From positions 744,001-808,000 of the forward strand of contig NW_017265156.1 of the NCBI RefSeq assembly GCF_001638985.1: a stretch of 64,000 nt of DNA, read 5' to 3'. This document shows positions 12,260-24,063 of this stretch, piece after piece (position 1 is the first letter of the stretch; each line of letters opens with the position of its first letter). The stretch is from Phycomyces blakesleeanus NRRL 1555(-). Its lineage: Eukaryota; Mucoromycota; Mucoromycetes; Mucorales; Phycomycetaceae. A program made the position numbers and the translations under genes. A model generated the notes under the pieces. The model was not told the DNA's origin. It searched no databases and was given only the letters and a program-made list of their open reading frames with translations.

Positions 12260-13611
12260 ATGTCTAATTCCACTCCTTCTAAGGCACCTTACACCAATCT
12301 AGATGGAAATAAATTAGGTCTTGTTCATCGACCTTGGAGTATCAACCAAGCCAATAGTCGATTGGAAACCAACACTCTACAAGCTGCCTTGGCAAATGAC
12401 CTGAGCTATCAACAGTTTGCTGAAAAAGATCGCTCTATCCCTCTTAATGACCTTTCTTCCACCCAAAACCGACAATCGAACAACCCTTACAATCAACCTG
12501 ACCTTCATGCTGTACCAGCTACTCTGCACCATGGCTTGAAACACAAGACATATGGCTACACTGATCCATTCGCAGCCGCTCCAATGGAAGCATGGCAAGA
12601 GATGAAGGATTACAATCTCAAAGTGAATGGATTACCGACTCTTGACCAGATGATGCATCTCAACACACTCAGTCCATTGACTCTTTCACACTTTGCAACC
12701 TTCTTGAGACGGCGAGATGTTCACCAAAACCTTAATTTTCTAATGGAACTCGAAACACACGATAAGCTCTGGCGGGCTCATCTAAGCAGTGTAGAACGAA
12801 AACAAGGAATTCGGCACTCAAGATTCTTACTCCATGCTCAAAAGACATCATTTGGATTCAATGAATCATCTGTCTTGGAGGAAAATGAGCAAGAGATTGA
12901 AATGGGAGCCGCAAAAGTGCAGAATCAGGATTCATCCTTAAGTCGTCATGACTTGGTACAGAATTCAACACGAATCTATCGAACATTCTGCTCTGCAATG
13001 GATGCAGCTCAGCCGATTCATCTACCAGATGATCACCGTTTGGCTCTGGAAGAATTGATTGAAAAACATCATCGGCCAGAGCCTGTAGTTTTTGAATCAG
13101 CACGATCACATGTGTATGAGATTCTCAATGTATTTTATTATCCCCAGTTTGTTGACAGGGTGTTGTACACAAATATAGCCATCGTTAGTGCGCGCCTACT
13201 CATGCTCACAGGAGTAATATTTCTAACAATGGCTTATGCATTGGAGTTTGCACTTATTTTTCTGGACAAAGGCACACAAACCACACGATGGTGGGGGATC
13301 TTGCCCTTCTTGGTGGGTTGGACAGGTCTTATTGCAAGTGTTACAGAATTTGCCTGGTGGTTGGCGTTCACTGGAAAATGGTATTTGTACAAATGATGCA
13401 TGGGTTTATTTATATATTGAACAAGACACTTATTTAACTTGTCATCTTTTTTAGTGAAATTCGATTCATGGTCTACAGCGAGGTCCTGGATAATTCAATT
13501 CAACAAATGCACACCAAACGTGGCTGTTTTTGGTTGGTTCTATCTGTAGCCGTGGCGTTTTTAAATACGCTGATATTTGCTTTTATTCCGGCTCATCGTT
13601 TGACGGCTTAG
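12260..13611 (+). CDS. Rax1-like RGS-domain membrane protein
   Basis: Two exons, 12260-13380 and 13455-13611, giving 425 residues, close to the length of yeast Rax1. An RGS-like domain spans about 137-305: it opens LSPLTLSHFATFLRRRDVH and closes with the helix SARSHVYEILNVFYYPQFVD, with a low-conservation insert in the middle. Three hydrophobic segments follow at about 307-335, 345-370 and 400-420, the last encoded mostly by exon 2. RGS plus C-terminal membrane spans is the Rax1 layout; in yeast Rax1 works with Rax2 as a cortical landmark for bud-site choice. In a filamentous fungus the role may be in polarity or G-protein signalling. The splice (TG|GTATTT...TTTAG|T) preserves phase. A uORF or alternative exon lies just upstream. 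Confidence 0.75.
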
Positions 13612-14036
13612 ATGTATAATTTCTTAATAACAATAGTAATAGTAATAGTAAAACTAATATTAGTAGTAATAAGCAAGTATTTTGTGTGTATGTATCTGAA
13701 ATATTTTGTGTGTGTGTGTGTGTGGGTGTGTGTGTGTGTTTATTAATTTGAATTTTGGAATTTTGGAATCAGAATGATTATCATTGGAATGGGCTTTATC
13801 AAAAAGAAAGATAGAGAGAGAGATAAAAGAGGGGGGAGTGAAGAAATAGAGAGAGATAGAGATAAAAAGAGACAGTAGGGAAGCATGCGACTATACAGGT
13901 TGTGGATGTTTATTTTGGTTCACTTGCCCGCCTTTTTTGTGTGTGAGTTTGTGAGTGAGTTTGCGAGTGAGCTTATGAGTGAGCTGGTGAGTGACTGAAT
14001 GTGAGTGATTGAGTGTGAGTTTGTGAGTGAGTATAT
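13612..14036. repeat. Convergent spacer with GT and GTGAGTGA repeats
   Basis: Contains a GT run (about 13708-13740), AGAGAT-rich DNA (about 13808-13870) and a degenerate GTGAGTGAGTTT-type minisatellite (about 13940-14031) that ends just before the stop codon of the minus-strand Myb/C2H2 gene and so lies in its probable 3' UTR. Confidence 0.6.
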
Positions 14037-15336
14037 TTATGTCCCCGGAAGACATGCAGTCTTGTTGCGTTGGTTGCTCTTGTGTCGCTTGAGAGCATCC
14101 AATCTACACAGTAATGATGAGTAAAAATAAATAAAAAATAAAGTCTTATATCTATTTTTGTTTTACCTAGAAAAGCTCTTATTACAACCCATGCACCGGA
14201 ATGGCTTGTCACCATCATGAATCTTGACGTGGCGTTTAAGATCATGATTACGGCTAAACGCAGCCTGACACACCTGGCACATGAATGGTCGGTCATCGGT
14301 ATGCGTCCGAGAGTGGCTCTTGAGGTTGTATAGACGTGCAAACGTCTTTCCGCAATTAGGAAACAAACAAGGATAAACTGTTTGTGTTTGGTTATTGATG
14401 GTAGTAGTAATAGGTGCTGCAGACGCATAGATCGACATGGCGGCCGATTGGGTGTCTGCCAGTGCAGGATCTGATCGTCTTCGTTTCATCCCTGTCCTGG
14501 ATGACGCACCAAAGGATCCATGACTTAAAGAGGATCCGTGGTGCGCATTGTTTCCAGAAGGGTTGTTGGAATTATTGTTGTTCATATTACTAGCTGCCAC
14601 CATATGTGCCAGATGACTACTATTAGGCGTTGATTGCGCTGCTTGCGCCAATGCACTGACTGCTGCGGCTGCGGCTGCAGCCACAGCACTATCATTTCCA
14701 GTACCAAAAGGGTTTAAAAAGAAGGTTAGCGGATGATTGTCCGCATCCTCAGGTTGGTTTTGAGTCTGGCTTTGTTGTTGCTGAGTAAGCTGTTGAGCAT
14801 ATACAGCAAGAGCAGCAGTATCAGGGAAATTAAAGGTAGTAGATGAGGGACGAGGGTACGTAGTTGCTATGCCTGGGGTAGATGTTGTGGCGTTGGTGTT
14901 TGTGTTGGTGTTAGTGTTAGTGTTTGTGTTTTGAGCATTTGCTGCTGTGGAATTGTTGGTGTTTGGTGTTGATGCTGGGAGGGTTGAGAGGACTGAAGAT
15001 GAATGCATATTCCCCAACAATGCTTGTGACAAGAGGGCTTCAATAGCTTCTTGATTACCCTCTCTGGCTTTTTCTGAGATCTTTTGCGCCACCATATTCC
15101 AGTCTGTTGCTTCAAATAACCGAATCATCTTGTCATCCATTTCTAATTTTTCTGGTCTTTGTTGAGGTACATGAGGCGGTGAGGATGGATCTGGGCTTGC
15201 ATTTGGTGAGCCTTCAATATCTACATCCCCACGGTGTTGATGCTGTGGTTGTGATTGCGGTTGTGATTGCGGTTGTGATTGTTGTGATTGTTGTGATTGT
15301 TGTGTCTGTTGTTGATGCTGCTGCTGTTGCTGATGG

Positions 15337-15376
<40 letters not shown>

Positions 15377-16674
15377 GCTGCTGCTGCTGTTGTTGTTGAT
15401 GTTGCTGCTGCTGCTGCTGTTCCTCTTCATCCCCTCTAATCTTATTTTGAAGCCATTCTCGATCAAGATACTTGGAGGCCAATGTATTATCCCATCGCTG
15501 CTTTAGCTGTTTCCCTTTACGTCCAGGAATCATACTCGCAACCTCCTTCCATCTTCCATACCCAAATTTCTTAATACCAGCCAACAGTAATTCATCTTCC
15601 TCGCGTGTCCAGGTACCTCGTTTGTAAGTCATGTCATCGCTCATATCAATACCCTCTACCGAAGACGATGAAGCATTAGACAAACCGGGGTAATTTGCAA
15701 TCAACATGACATTGCTTGCTTGTTGTTGTTGTTGCTGTTGTTGTTGTTGCTGCTGTTGCTGCTGTTGCTGCTGTTGCTGCTGTTGGTGCTGCTGTTGTTG
15801 TTGTTCATCCATATTAGAGTTTCCATCTTGATCCGTAGAAGGGTGACTGCAAATACTAGCCGATCGTTTATCTGATTTGTTTTGGCTTTGGGCTAAACCA
15901 AGTAATTGTAAGGCTGTTGCAGCAGCAGCTTGCTCCATTAATTCGTTACTGTCCTGTTGCTTAGACTCTTGGCTTGTTTCGGAAGGACGTCGTTCAACAC
16001 TGGATGCTTGTTGTTCGCGCAACATATGAAGTGATTCTAAAATGACATCAGACCGAGGTTTTCTTTCTCCCCTTCTTTCCTTCTCTCTCTCTCTCTCTTT
16101 CTTTCTCTTTCATTTTTTTCTTATTCCCTCATTGATATATTATACAAGCGTGTGTCTATGTGGGTGTATAGAATTTGGTGATGTCTATTTCAATTGTACT
16201 AATCTGTACACTATTTATTCCCCTTTTATTTTCACTATACCCTAAAACAAAACCAGAAACCCAAAAAAAAGAAATATGCAACTTGCCTGGTTTGACAGAA
16301 AGGGCAGCAGCAACAGCACCAACAACGTCCATGTCACTATGTGCATTCTGTAACAGTGCAGCTGTCAAAGCAGCACTGCTACTTCGCAGCTGTGACATGT
16401 TGAGTGCGGCATCCTTTTGTTGACTATCATTAGCTATCGCGGTGCGTACAGGAGGAGGTGAGTTTCGGGGTGAGTGACTCGTAGGGGTAATGGCAACCGA
16501 GCAGTTCGGAGAAGGGACAGCTGTCACATCCAGCGTAGGACCATCGTCACTATTGACATCCTTTAGCAATTGCGGAACAGGTGCCTGGTTTGTTTGAGAG
16601 ACCGGGTCTTCGGGGTTCTTGTGGCGACGCTCACTATGAGGTGATTGAGTGGCAAACGAATGAACACGGGCCAT
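14037..16674 (-). CDS. Transcription factor combining a Myb repeat with C2H2 zinc fingers
   Basis: Three exons, 16287-16674, 14167-16036 and 14037-14103, giving 774 residues. One Myb/SANT repeat lies near residues 268-322, with the tryptophans and [11 protein letters not shown] recognition helix visible ([20 protein letters not shown] begins it). At least three C2H2 fingers close the protein: [21 protein letters not shown], then [21 protein letters not shown], then [21 protein letters not shown]; the last is completed by the small third exon. PolyQ tracts flank the Myb repeat, and Asn/Thr/Ala-rich stretches fill the middle. Intron 1 fits only with a GC donor (CCAG|GCAAGT at 16286): phase 1 joins CCA-G to AA-TCA-CTT. 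The protein is presumably a nuclear sequence-specific regulator. The combination of Myb and C2H2 in one chain is uncommon. I cannot name an orthologue. Confidence 0.85.
15225..15425 (-). repeat. CAG/CAA (polyglutamine) microsatellite
   Basis: Seen as CTG/TTG-rich DNA on the plus strand. It encodes long Gln runs with interspersed His and Ser just after the Myb repeat of the Myb/C2H2 gene. A second tract, encoding about 25 Gln, lies at about 15718-15806 before the Myb repeat. Confidence 0.85.
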
Positions 16675-17885
16675 GATAACCCAATGCGTATTATCTTTAT
16701 ATTATTTTTCAAAGCTGTTGAGGGACTCGGTAGAGGTTGGAGGTGGTGGAGGAATGTTCGTTTTCTTTCTGATATTTCAATATTCGTGTATTATTATGGA
16801 TTTATTTATTTATTCGAGGCGAGCTTTTGTCTCTCTTCCCAAGGTCTTTTAAGTTACTCGTTGCGTTTATGCCGCTTGTGTCGAAATGGCTAATGTCGCC
16901 TGAGGTTTAGACTGCGAGCGCCGGTTGGACGAGGTTAGACGGAGTTCTGCCAAGAGAGGAAAAACAAGAATCGACCAAGCCTTTCAACCAAGCCTCGATT
17001 ATAACCAAAAAGCAAGGGAATTTCGAAAAGGGAATAACAGTATATATCAGCCAATCATATGCCTTTGTTTAGAAAATATGCAACGTCATTTCTAATTCTG
17101 CAACGTCATCATCGGAAAGTAAATATCTATCATTTTTTATTTTTTATTTTTGGAATCCAAATGTTCGATTTTGGATTTTTTGGATTTTTGGATTTTTTTT
17201 TTTTTTGTTAGCTAAGAAAAAAGATAAATCTTTACTTTTGTCAATCAATCAGTTTAACTTTGAGGTAGTCAATGTATATATATATATATATGTTTCTTAG
17301 TGCACGGGCCTAGTATTATTTTCTTCTTTTATATATTATATATATAAATGAAAACAATATTAAAAATAATAAAATTGAGACAGACAATGGTACCATTTAA
17401 TAAAATAATAATATTTTTATTGTTGTTGTATTCTTGAGTTATCTTTAGACGTGATGAAAATAGACAGCATAACCGAACACAAAAATAAATATATAAATAT
17501 AAATATATGTATATATCAGATCTGCAGATCGGGTTTGGGTTGATGAAAAGTAGGTTTGAGTTTGAGCCTTTTTGCTGGAAAGGTCAGATATCATTGCCAC
17601 CATTAACTATTATTTTCTTCAAATTTACCATGTCATTTTATTGCCATGGCAATAGTGAAAGAAAGAAAGAAAGAAAGAAAGGAGGGGGGAATGAAGATGC
17701 GTTTGAAGTTTTTTATATTTATATATATATAGGGTGAATTGTAAAGTGTTTAAAGTGTTTAAAGTGTATTGGTTGCTTGGATATGTTTGAATGTAATTTG
17801 GATACAAAAAAGGGGGGAGGGGGGGGAGTAGATATAATAAAAAGGAGAGAGAAAAAATATGTGTGTATTTTTTTAAAATTTTTTT
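16675..17885. other. Promoter of the Myb/C2H2 gene and 3' flank of the bHLH gene
   Basis: No gene seen. Holds a TTGGATTTT-type repeat with a T-run (about 17150-17210), TA repeats (about 17275-17292 and 17330-17348), a GAAA run (about 17656-17683) and a G-rich tract (about 17811-17830). Confidence 0.5.
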
Positions 17886-19561
17886 TTATTGTTGTTGTGG
17901 GGGGTGAAGATACTTTAGTTTTCCGCAGCTCAAGAGTCGTTCCCGAAAAGCGGTTTCTTTGCCGTATTCCTCATCTGCGGGGATATTGAGACTTGGGGCG
18001 TCCATTGTGTCATAAGGTTGGGACCAGTCTTCGGGAGTGTCGTCTTCTGTGACGGGCATGACAAGAGCGGGAGTGTCGTGGTAAGGGGGACTATGTACAT
18101 TAGTATGGGACGGAATGGAGATCGAATCGTAGGAAGAATGGTGGTGGTGGTGTCCGGGGAAGCGGTGTTTGTTGGCTGAACGTTGTTCCTGCTTCAGACG
18201 GTTGTAGAGGCTTGACGTTGATGTTGATGTTGACGTGGGACTGTGGATATTGTGTTTGGCTAGGAGGGCTTGTTGAACCCTCAACTGCTCCTGGAGTCGT
18301 TCCAACTGGCGCTGCTGATCTTTGTGCACCATTAATGCAGCAACAGCCTCAGGAGGCAGATTGCTAGGTATCGCATCACTTAATCGACGTGGGAGGGTAG
18401 TGAATGCGGTAGGACGAGTGAAATGATGTGATGATTGTTGCTGTTGATGATGATTATGCTGTTGTTGTTGTTGCTGTTGGTTATGGTGGTGGTGGTGGTG
18501 ATGATGATGATTATGATTACTACTATTGTTGTTATGCTGGTGATGATTATGGTTTTGATGCTTGTTCATCAGATTCGACACACGTCCCTTGACCTCTGCA
18601 CGCATCTGCAAGGCGGCGAGACGGTCCTTGAGTCCCCTGTTGCGTTTCTCGAGATGGCGGATATAATCGACAGCCTTGAAGAGAACAGTGCTCTTGGAGT
18701 TGTTGATGTTTTTGAGGGTAGGAATGATGTCTGTGAGGTCTTTGAAGCCGCTTCGAATGGTATTCCGACGTTTCTGTTCAGACGCAATGTGGTTTGCTCG
18801 CTTCTCATCTTCGGTCAACAGGTCTCGGTTGGGCTTGGTACGCTTCGACAAGGATGGAGAGGGGGAGGGCGAGGGGGAGGACCGGTCATGGGGACGTTTT
18901 CGGATGCTGTCGTCTTCTGCAGGCTTGTCAGGTGAGGGATTCCGCTGCATTTGAGTGACTTGGGAGCACGCGTTGTCCATGAAGGCCTTGGTAGTCTAAA
19001 ATAAAGACAAAAGCACATGAAAAATTTAGTTTTTTTATTTTATTTTTATTTTAAAAAAAATATTTCATATACCTTTGCCAGACTAAAGGGGTCATTATCC
19101 AAGTCTTCTTCGATAAAGAAACCATTGAGGAATTCACCAAAGGTCTTCTTATCATGTTCATCCAAAAGGACATCTTCGCCAAAGTCTTGGGGAAGTGGCA
19201 TGTACGCCTCGGCTTCAAATGGAACTGGAATCGACAGGGCAGGATCGAGCCCCAGACTGAAATGGAACTCTATTGAAATGATAAAATAGAGTAGACAATT
19301 GGTTAGTTTTGTTGGTTGGTTGTGTAATAAATGCAAGAATAAAATAAAATTATGTGTATATGTATTTTGTGAAAACTAATGGTGATCCAATTTACCTTCA
19401 AATGAACCTGGTTCCTGAAGACATGGCGACTCGTCAGCGTCATAGAGACTCGAGACCGAATCACGGCCAGAGTATAGAGACGGTGGGTTGTCCCAGCTAC
19501 TGTTACTAGTAATGCTGGTAATGCTGGCAGCCTTGTGAGGCACAGGCGTGTCGAACTCCAT
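17886..19561 (-). CDS. bHLH transcription factor
   Basis: Three exons, 19396-19561, 19073-19269 and 17886-18995, giving 490 residues. The basic helix-loop-helix lies at about 186-240. The basic region NHIASEQKRRNTIR has the His-Glu-Arg pattern typical of CACGTG-type E-box binders. Helix 1 is GFKDLTDIIPTLK and helix 2 is KSTVLFKAVDYIRHLEKRNR, running into a leucine-rich extension (GLKDRLAALQMR). A Ser/Pro linker and a KRTKPNR nuclear-localisation-like cluster precede it. Downstream are a His/Asn/Gln-rich low-complexity region and a second helical stretch. Both introns close in phase (1 and 0). The acidic N-terminal part from exons 1-2 may be an activation region. Family is certain; target genes are not inferable. 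Its promoter (19562 onward) is A/G-rich. Confidence 0.88.
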
Positions 19562-22040
19562 AACGCAGATTTTTTAAAGATTAAAAAGAGAATAAAGAAA
19601 AAAAAAAGAGAAAATTAAATGGTCACTGATGCATTGGTTAATGCGGACCCAAGAAGAGAAAGAGAACAAAAATAAAGAAGAAGATAAAGACACAGGCAAA
19701 GAAGACAAAGAAGAAGGAGAAGAAGAAGAAGAAGAGAAAGAAAGAGGTAAGAAAATGCAGCCGCAATTCAGGTTACAAATGCGAATCGCTTTTCCAAAAA
19801 GGGGATGGCCTCGAACTAATTCTCTTTGATTTTGTGGAGTCATCTAATGTAACAATCCGCTCCCTGCGCCGCCCCAAGTCTGGCAGACGTTTGATTCTTT
19901 CATGTTTTTTTTTTATATAATTCGATTTGGCAAGCTTCATTTGGTATCTTGGTTAGACAAAAGATCCTTTTTGTTTTGAGCGGGGTCCTTTTTGGGCAGA
20001 GGCAAGGAGCGTTACCCGACTCCACCCGGCCCAGCCTATTCCCTTGGCACTCAAGACATTGAAATAGAGAATATTTTATGCCTTTTGTATTAAATAGGGG
20101 ATATTAATTGTACCAATAGCTCAATAAACAGCCCAAGTAAATGTACAAAACCAAAAAACTAAAAAAGAATAAAAGAACAGGTGGCTGATGTCATCACAAT
20201 TCACTCTTCTTGTATTTTGTATCTCTTGTTATTTAACTGGCTGAAACAGACACACTTCTTTTTTTTTCCCCACATTTTCAATCGACGGACAGACAAAATA
20301 AATAAATAAAAAAAAATATGTAAAAAAAAATTGGTTCAAACACGAGGATGCAGCAATTCGGTAACCGACCTTTGTTGCTACGGAGACCGAAATGAAAGAA
20401 ATGAAAAAAAGGGGGGTTGAATGCGGGGAAAGGACAGATAGAAAATAAAGTACATCTTTAAAGAAGTACAGTTATATAAATATACTTTACTTTGACTGTA
20501 AACAATATTTTTTTAGTGTTTTGTTTTTATATGCGTGTATGCGCTTGTATATAAAGAGAGACATTTGAACACAAAACCAAAAATAAAAAAAGTCTACATG
20601 AATTGAGGCTATTTCTAGTTCGATAAGGCTCAACAAAGAAAAATAAATAAAATAAAGTCATCTCTTTGTTCTTTGTTTCCCAGGTTTCTGATAAGGTCAA
20701 TTGATAAGCATTAATGTAAGCTCATGTTAAATCACAGAAAGTAAAAGCCTCTTGATCGATTTCTTTATCAAACCAAAGCACATTTGGTATAATCTCAAGT
20801 GACTAGAGAAGTTACGAAAAAAAAAGGGGGCCTATGCGTGGGAAGAGGCATGATTGAAAACAAACTTCACAGTTAATGAGAATAGACATATACCAGTCAC
20901 GATCATCCATTTTGTCTTATATACATGTGTATGTGTATAATATCTAACAATAAACAAGTGCGGGGTTCACCTGAGATCGCGTGTGTGAGTGTGAGAGAGA
21001 TTACTGAAATATATATTTATATACAATTTCTTGTAATCTTAGTAGGATTTAGCATTTTGATCGGTTCAAATATCTAGTGGTAATTTGGGGGAGGAAACTT
21101 TTTATTTGATAATAATGATAATTGGCGTAGTACATTTTACCAAAGTTATATATATTTTTATTTATATTTATTATGGCTTGTCGGGTGTGACATATATTCG
21201 TCGGGTTGGGGGGGATCCTCGTCTATACATCATTCTCATAATCATTCAAGCCTCACTTGATTTTTACTGTGCACTTTTAAAAGCAAAAGAAAGGCATATA
21301 TTGTTTAATGATCATATTTTGGATTGCATCACTGTATCCATCGATTATCAGGCCAAGAGATTAGAATTGATTATATAAGATAAATTAATAACGATAATAG
21401 TTAGTAATAGCAATACTAGATAAATAAGCTTATCACAGTACGTATGGCGTCATCCAATCTATCCAAAAGGATAAACGTATTTCTTGTACAGGGCGGATGA
21501 AACATTGTTTCCCTGGCCAATCAATCATCCGCTCAAACCCCATTATTCATTTTCAATATGCATTCTCTCTCTCTCTCACACACACACACACAATATATAT
21601 ATAGTATGACTCATGATTATTGGCTACAACATCAAAGAAATATATAACACATACATACAAATTTACAGCTTCTTTGTCATCTTCAAAACAGGACAAGATA
21701 GCGGCAGATAACCAATTGGAAATCAATTATTTTCCAATAGTTTTTTTAAGGATATTACATATGGTCTTTAGATAAAATAGTATTTCCTTTGTTTTATATA
21801 TGGCTCTGTGGATAATCCACACACACATACATACACAACAATTCATTTTATTTTTATTTTTATTTTTATTTTTATATATATAGTATATTTATATAAGGAC
21901 TTTCACAATCACACAGGCAAGTTAAAAGAACAACACAAAGTACATGTTATATATATATATATATATGTGTGTGTGTATGTATGTATGTATGTACCTATGT
22001 GTGTTCTTCTTTTTTTGGTTTCTTTTTTCTTTTCTTTTTT
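19562..22040. other. Intergenic region, about 2.5 kb
   Basis: Promoter of the bHLH gene, then 3' flank of the Nrd1-like gene. A GAAGAA-rich tract lies at about 19660-19750, with CT/CA repeats at about 21563-21592 and TA plus GTAT repeats at about 21950-21990. No gene recognised. Confidence 0.5.
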
Positions 22041-24063
22041 TCATTCCTCGTACTTTACTGCACTTGTACTGGTGTCTTGAGTGTAACCAGACGAATCATT
22101 TTGGTGAGTTAAACTACCAGTCGTACTTCCGGTTGCACCCGCAGAGTGTGTGATGGAAGTGTGCCCGTTACTGCTGTTACCATTGGCGCTGTTAGGGTTG
22201 GCCTGTCTTTTGGGAGGATTGCCACATCGATCCTTGCCATAGTTAATCTTGTAATTGGCGTAGACCGGGTTCTCCTTGATGCCGGCCAATGCCTTCATCG
22301 CATTCATCATACACGTAAAGTTCACAAACGCGCAGTTCTTCTCCTTTAGAGTATTGATCAGTTCGATTTCTCCAAACTCTGAAAAGTCTTCACGGAGTCT
22401 TTCTTCGGTCATCTCGTCTTCGATGCCACCGACATACACATTGCGCGACGCTCCAGTCTGGACAGCCAGAGCCACAGTAGAAGGAATTCCTGAAGGCTTT
22501 CCCCACCCGACCCGTACACGTCTTCCTTTGACCACAAGACCGGATGTGTTGGCGTGGTTGTAGACCGAGAGAGCAGCATTTGCATCCACAAAGGTGACAA
22601 ATGCAAAGTGCTTCTCGGGAATGAAGCGGATCTGGAAAAGTACACCACCACGAATCGAATTGCAGAGGTCTTCGCAGGTCGCCTCGGGCATGATTCCACC
22701 CACATACAGTGTGCGCAGTGTCACGCTGATGGCACTCATGGGATTGCTACTCATACCATAGGCTTGAGACATCATCGATGCTGTATTCATGCCGCCGGAT
22801 GCATATGGATCAAATCCAAATGCTCCTTGGAAAGGATTCTGGAATCCAAACGCACTGGAGTACTGTGATTGCTGAGATTGTTGCTGGTGTTGCTGCTGCT
22901 GCTGCTGCTGTACCTGCACCTGTTGTTGCTGTTGCTGTTGCTGCTGTTGCTGCTGCTGCTGTTGTTGTTGCTGCTGCTGAGGGTCCATCATCAGAGCCGA
23001 ACTGGCCGAGATTCCGTTCTTTGGTACATACGCACATCTGTCTTTTCCAAAATTGATGCGTCTACTACTCCAGGCTGGTTCAGATGGCAGGGCATTTACA
23101 CATTTTACGGCAGAGACAATGGAAGTAAAATGAACAAAAGCAATATTCTTATCACGCAAGATCTTGACATGTTCTATCTGACCGAATTTTGACAGTTCTT
23201 CCTCCAGAGACTCTTCTGTCGATGAAGTCGAAAGGTTTCCAATGTAGACATTACGAGTTGCACCGACATTGAGGGCGGCCTGGGTCTGGGTTGCTACCAA
23301 GCTGGGTTTTCCCCAGCCGACACGCAGATCCTGGCCCTGGACGGTGAGTTTTCGTGAGAGATACTCTTGGTAGAAGGCCTGTGCTGAGGCTGGATCAACA
23401 AATGTTAAAAAGGCGCAGTTCCGGTCGGGTAGGATTTTGAATGAATCAACTGCACCAGTCTTGACCTGTGTGAGAATTTCTGCAGGAGTGGCTTCTTTTG
23501 GGACGCTTCCTAGATAAATTGTGCGGCTGATGTCTGTCCGGCCACTGGTTGTCATGCTTGGGGTGCTCTGGAAAGCTGGTGCAAAGCTGGACGGATATGG
23601 AGTTGTCATGTTGAACTGAGAGTTCATCATTGACTGTGATCCTCCATAGGGATGCATTGAGCCATACATTGATCCATTGGCTGCTGATGCAAATTGGCTC
23701 AATCCAGGAAAGCCTGATTGGCTTGCAGTGCTTGGTGAGAATTGAGCACTCATTGATGCTGATGATGGATAGGATGAGTTCATCATCATGGCAGAATTGA
23801 GACCTGAGTAAGAGTACATGTCACTAGATACACAGATATAGGTAAGGTATACGATTAGAAATGAAGAAACGAAGTAAAGGGAGGTAAGTAAAGAGACATG
23901 TGATACTCCTGCGACACCACAGTTGTTGTACTATATTTAGTCCTCTTCTATTCTCTACTTTTACTTTATATTCTGTTACTCACCCATACGATCCTTGTGA
24001 GAATCGAGGTTTCTTGTTAATATCACCAGCTGTCTGGCCCATATAATCGCTTGTTCGTTTCAT
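22041..24063 (-). CDS. nrd1: Nrd1/Msa2-like RNA-binding protein with four RRMs
   Basis: Two exons, 23984-24063 and 22041-23823, giving 620 residues. Four RRMs form two similar pairs: about 128-198 (TIYLGSVP, RNCAFLTF), 217-290 (NVYIGNLS, KNIAFVHF), then after a polyQ linker a third beginning TLYVGGIMPEA and a fourth beginning NVYVGGIEDEM. The first RRM of each pair ends in RVGWGKPS and the second in INFGKDRC or INYGKDRC, a repeated pattern I associate with fission yeast Nrd1 and yeast Msa2. In fission yeast Nrd1 binds mRNAs and restrains sexual differentiation. The first exon (MKRTSDYMGQ) adds 27 residues; the 160-bp intron (GTGAGT...CTAG) restores phase. PolyQ is encoded at about 22885-22980. 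Confidence 0.85.

Noticed and set aside
15107..15439. Plus-strand Val/Ala/Leu-rich frame across the polyQ region
   Set aside because: Antisense shadow of CAG/CAA repeats in the Myb/C2H2 gene.
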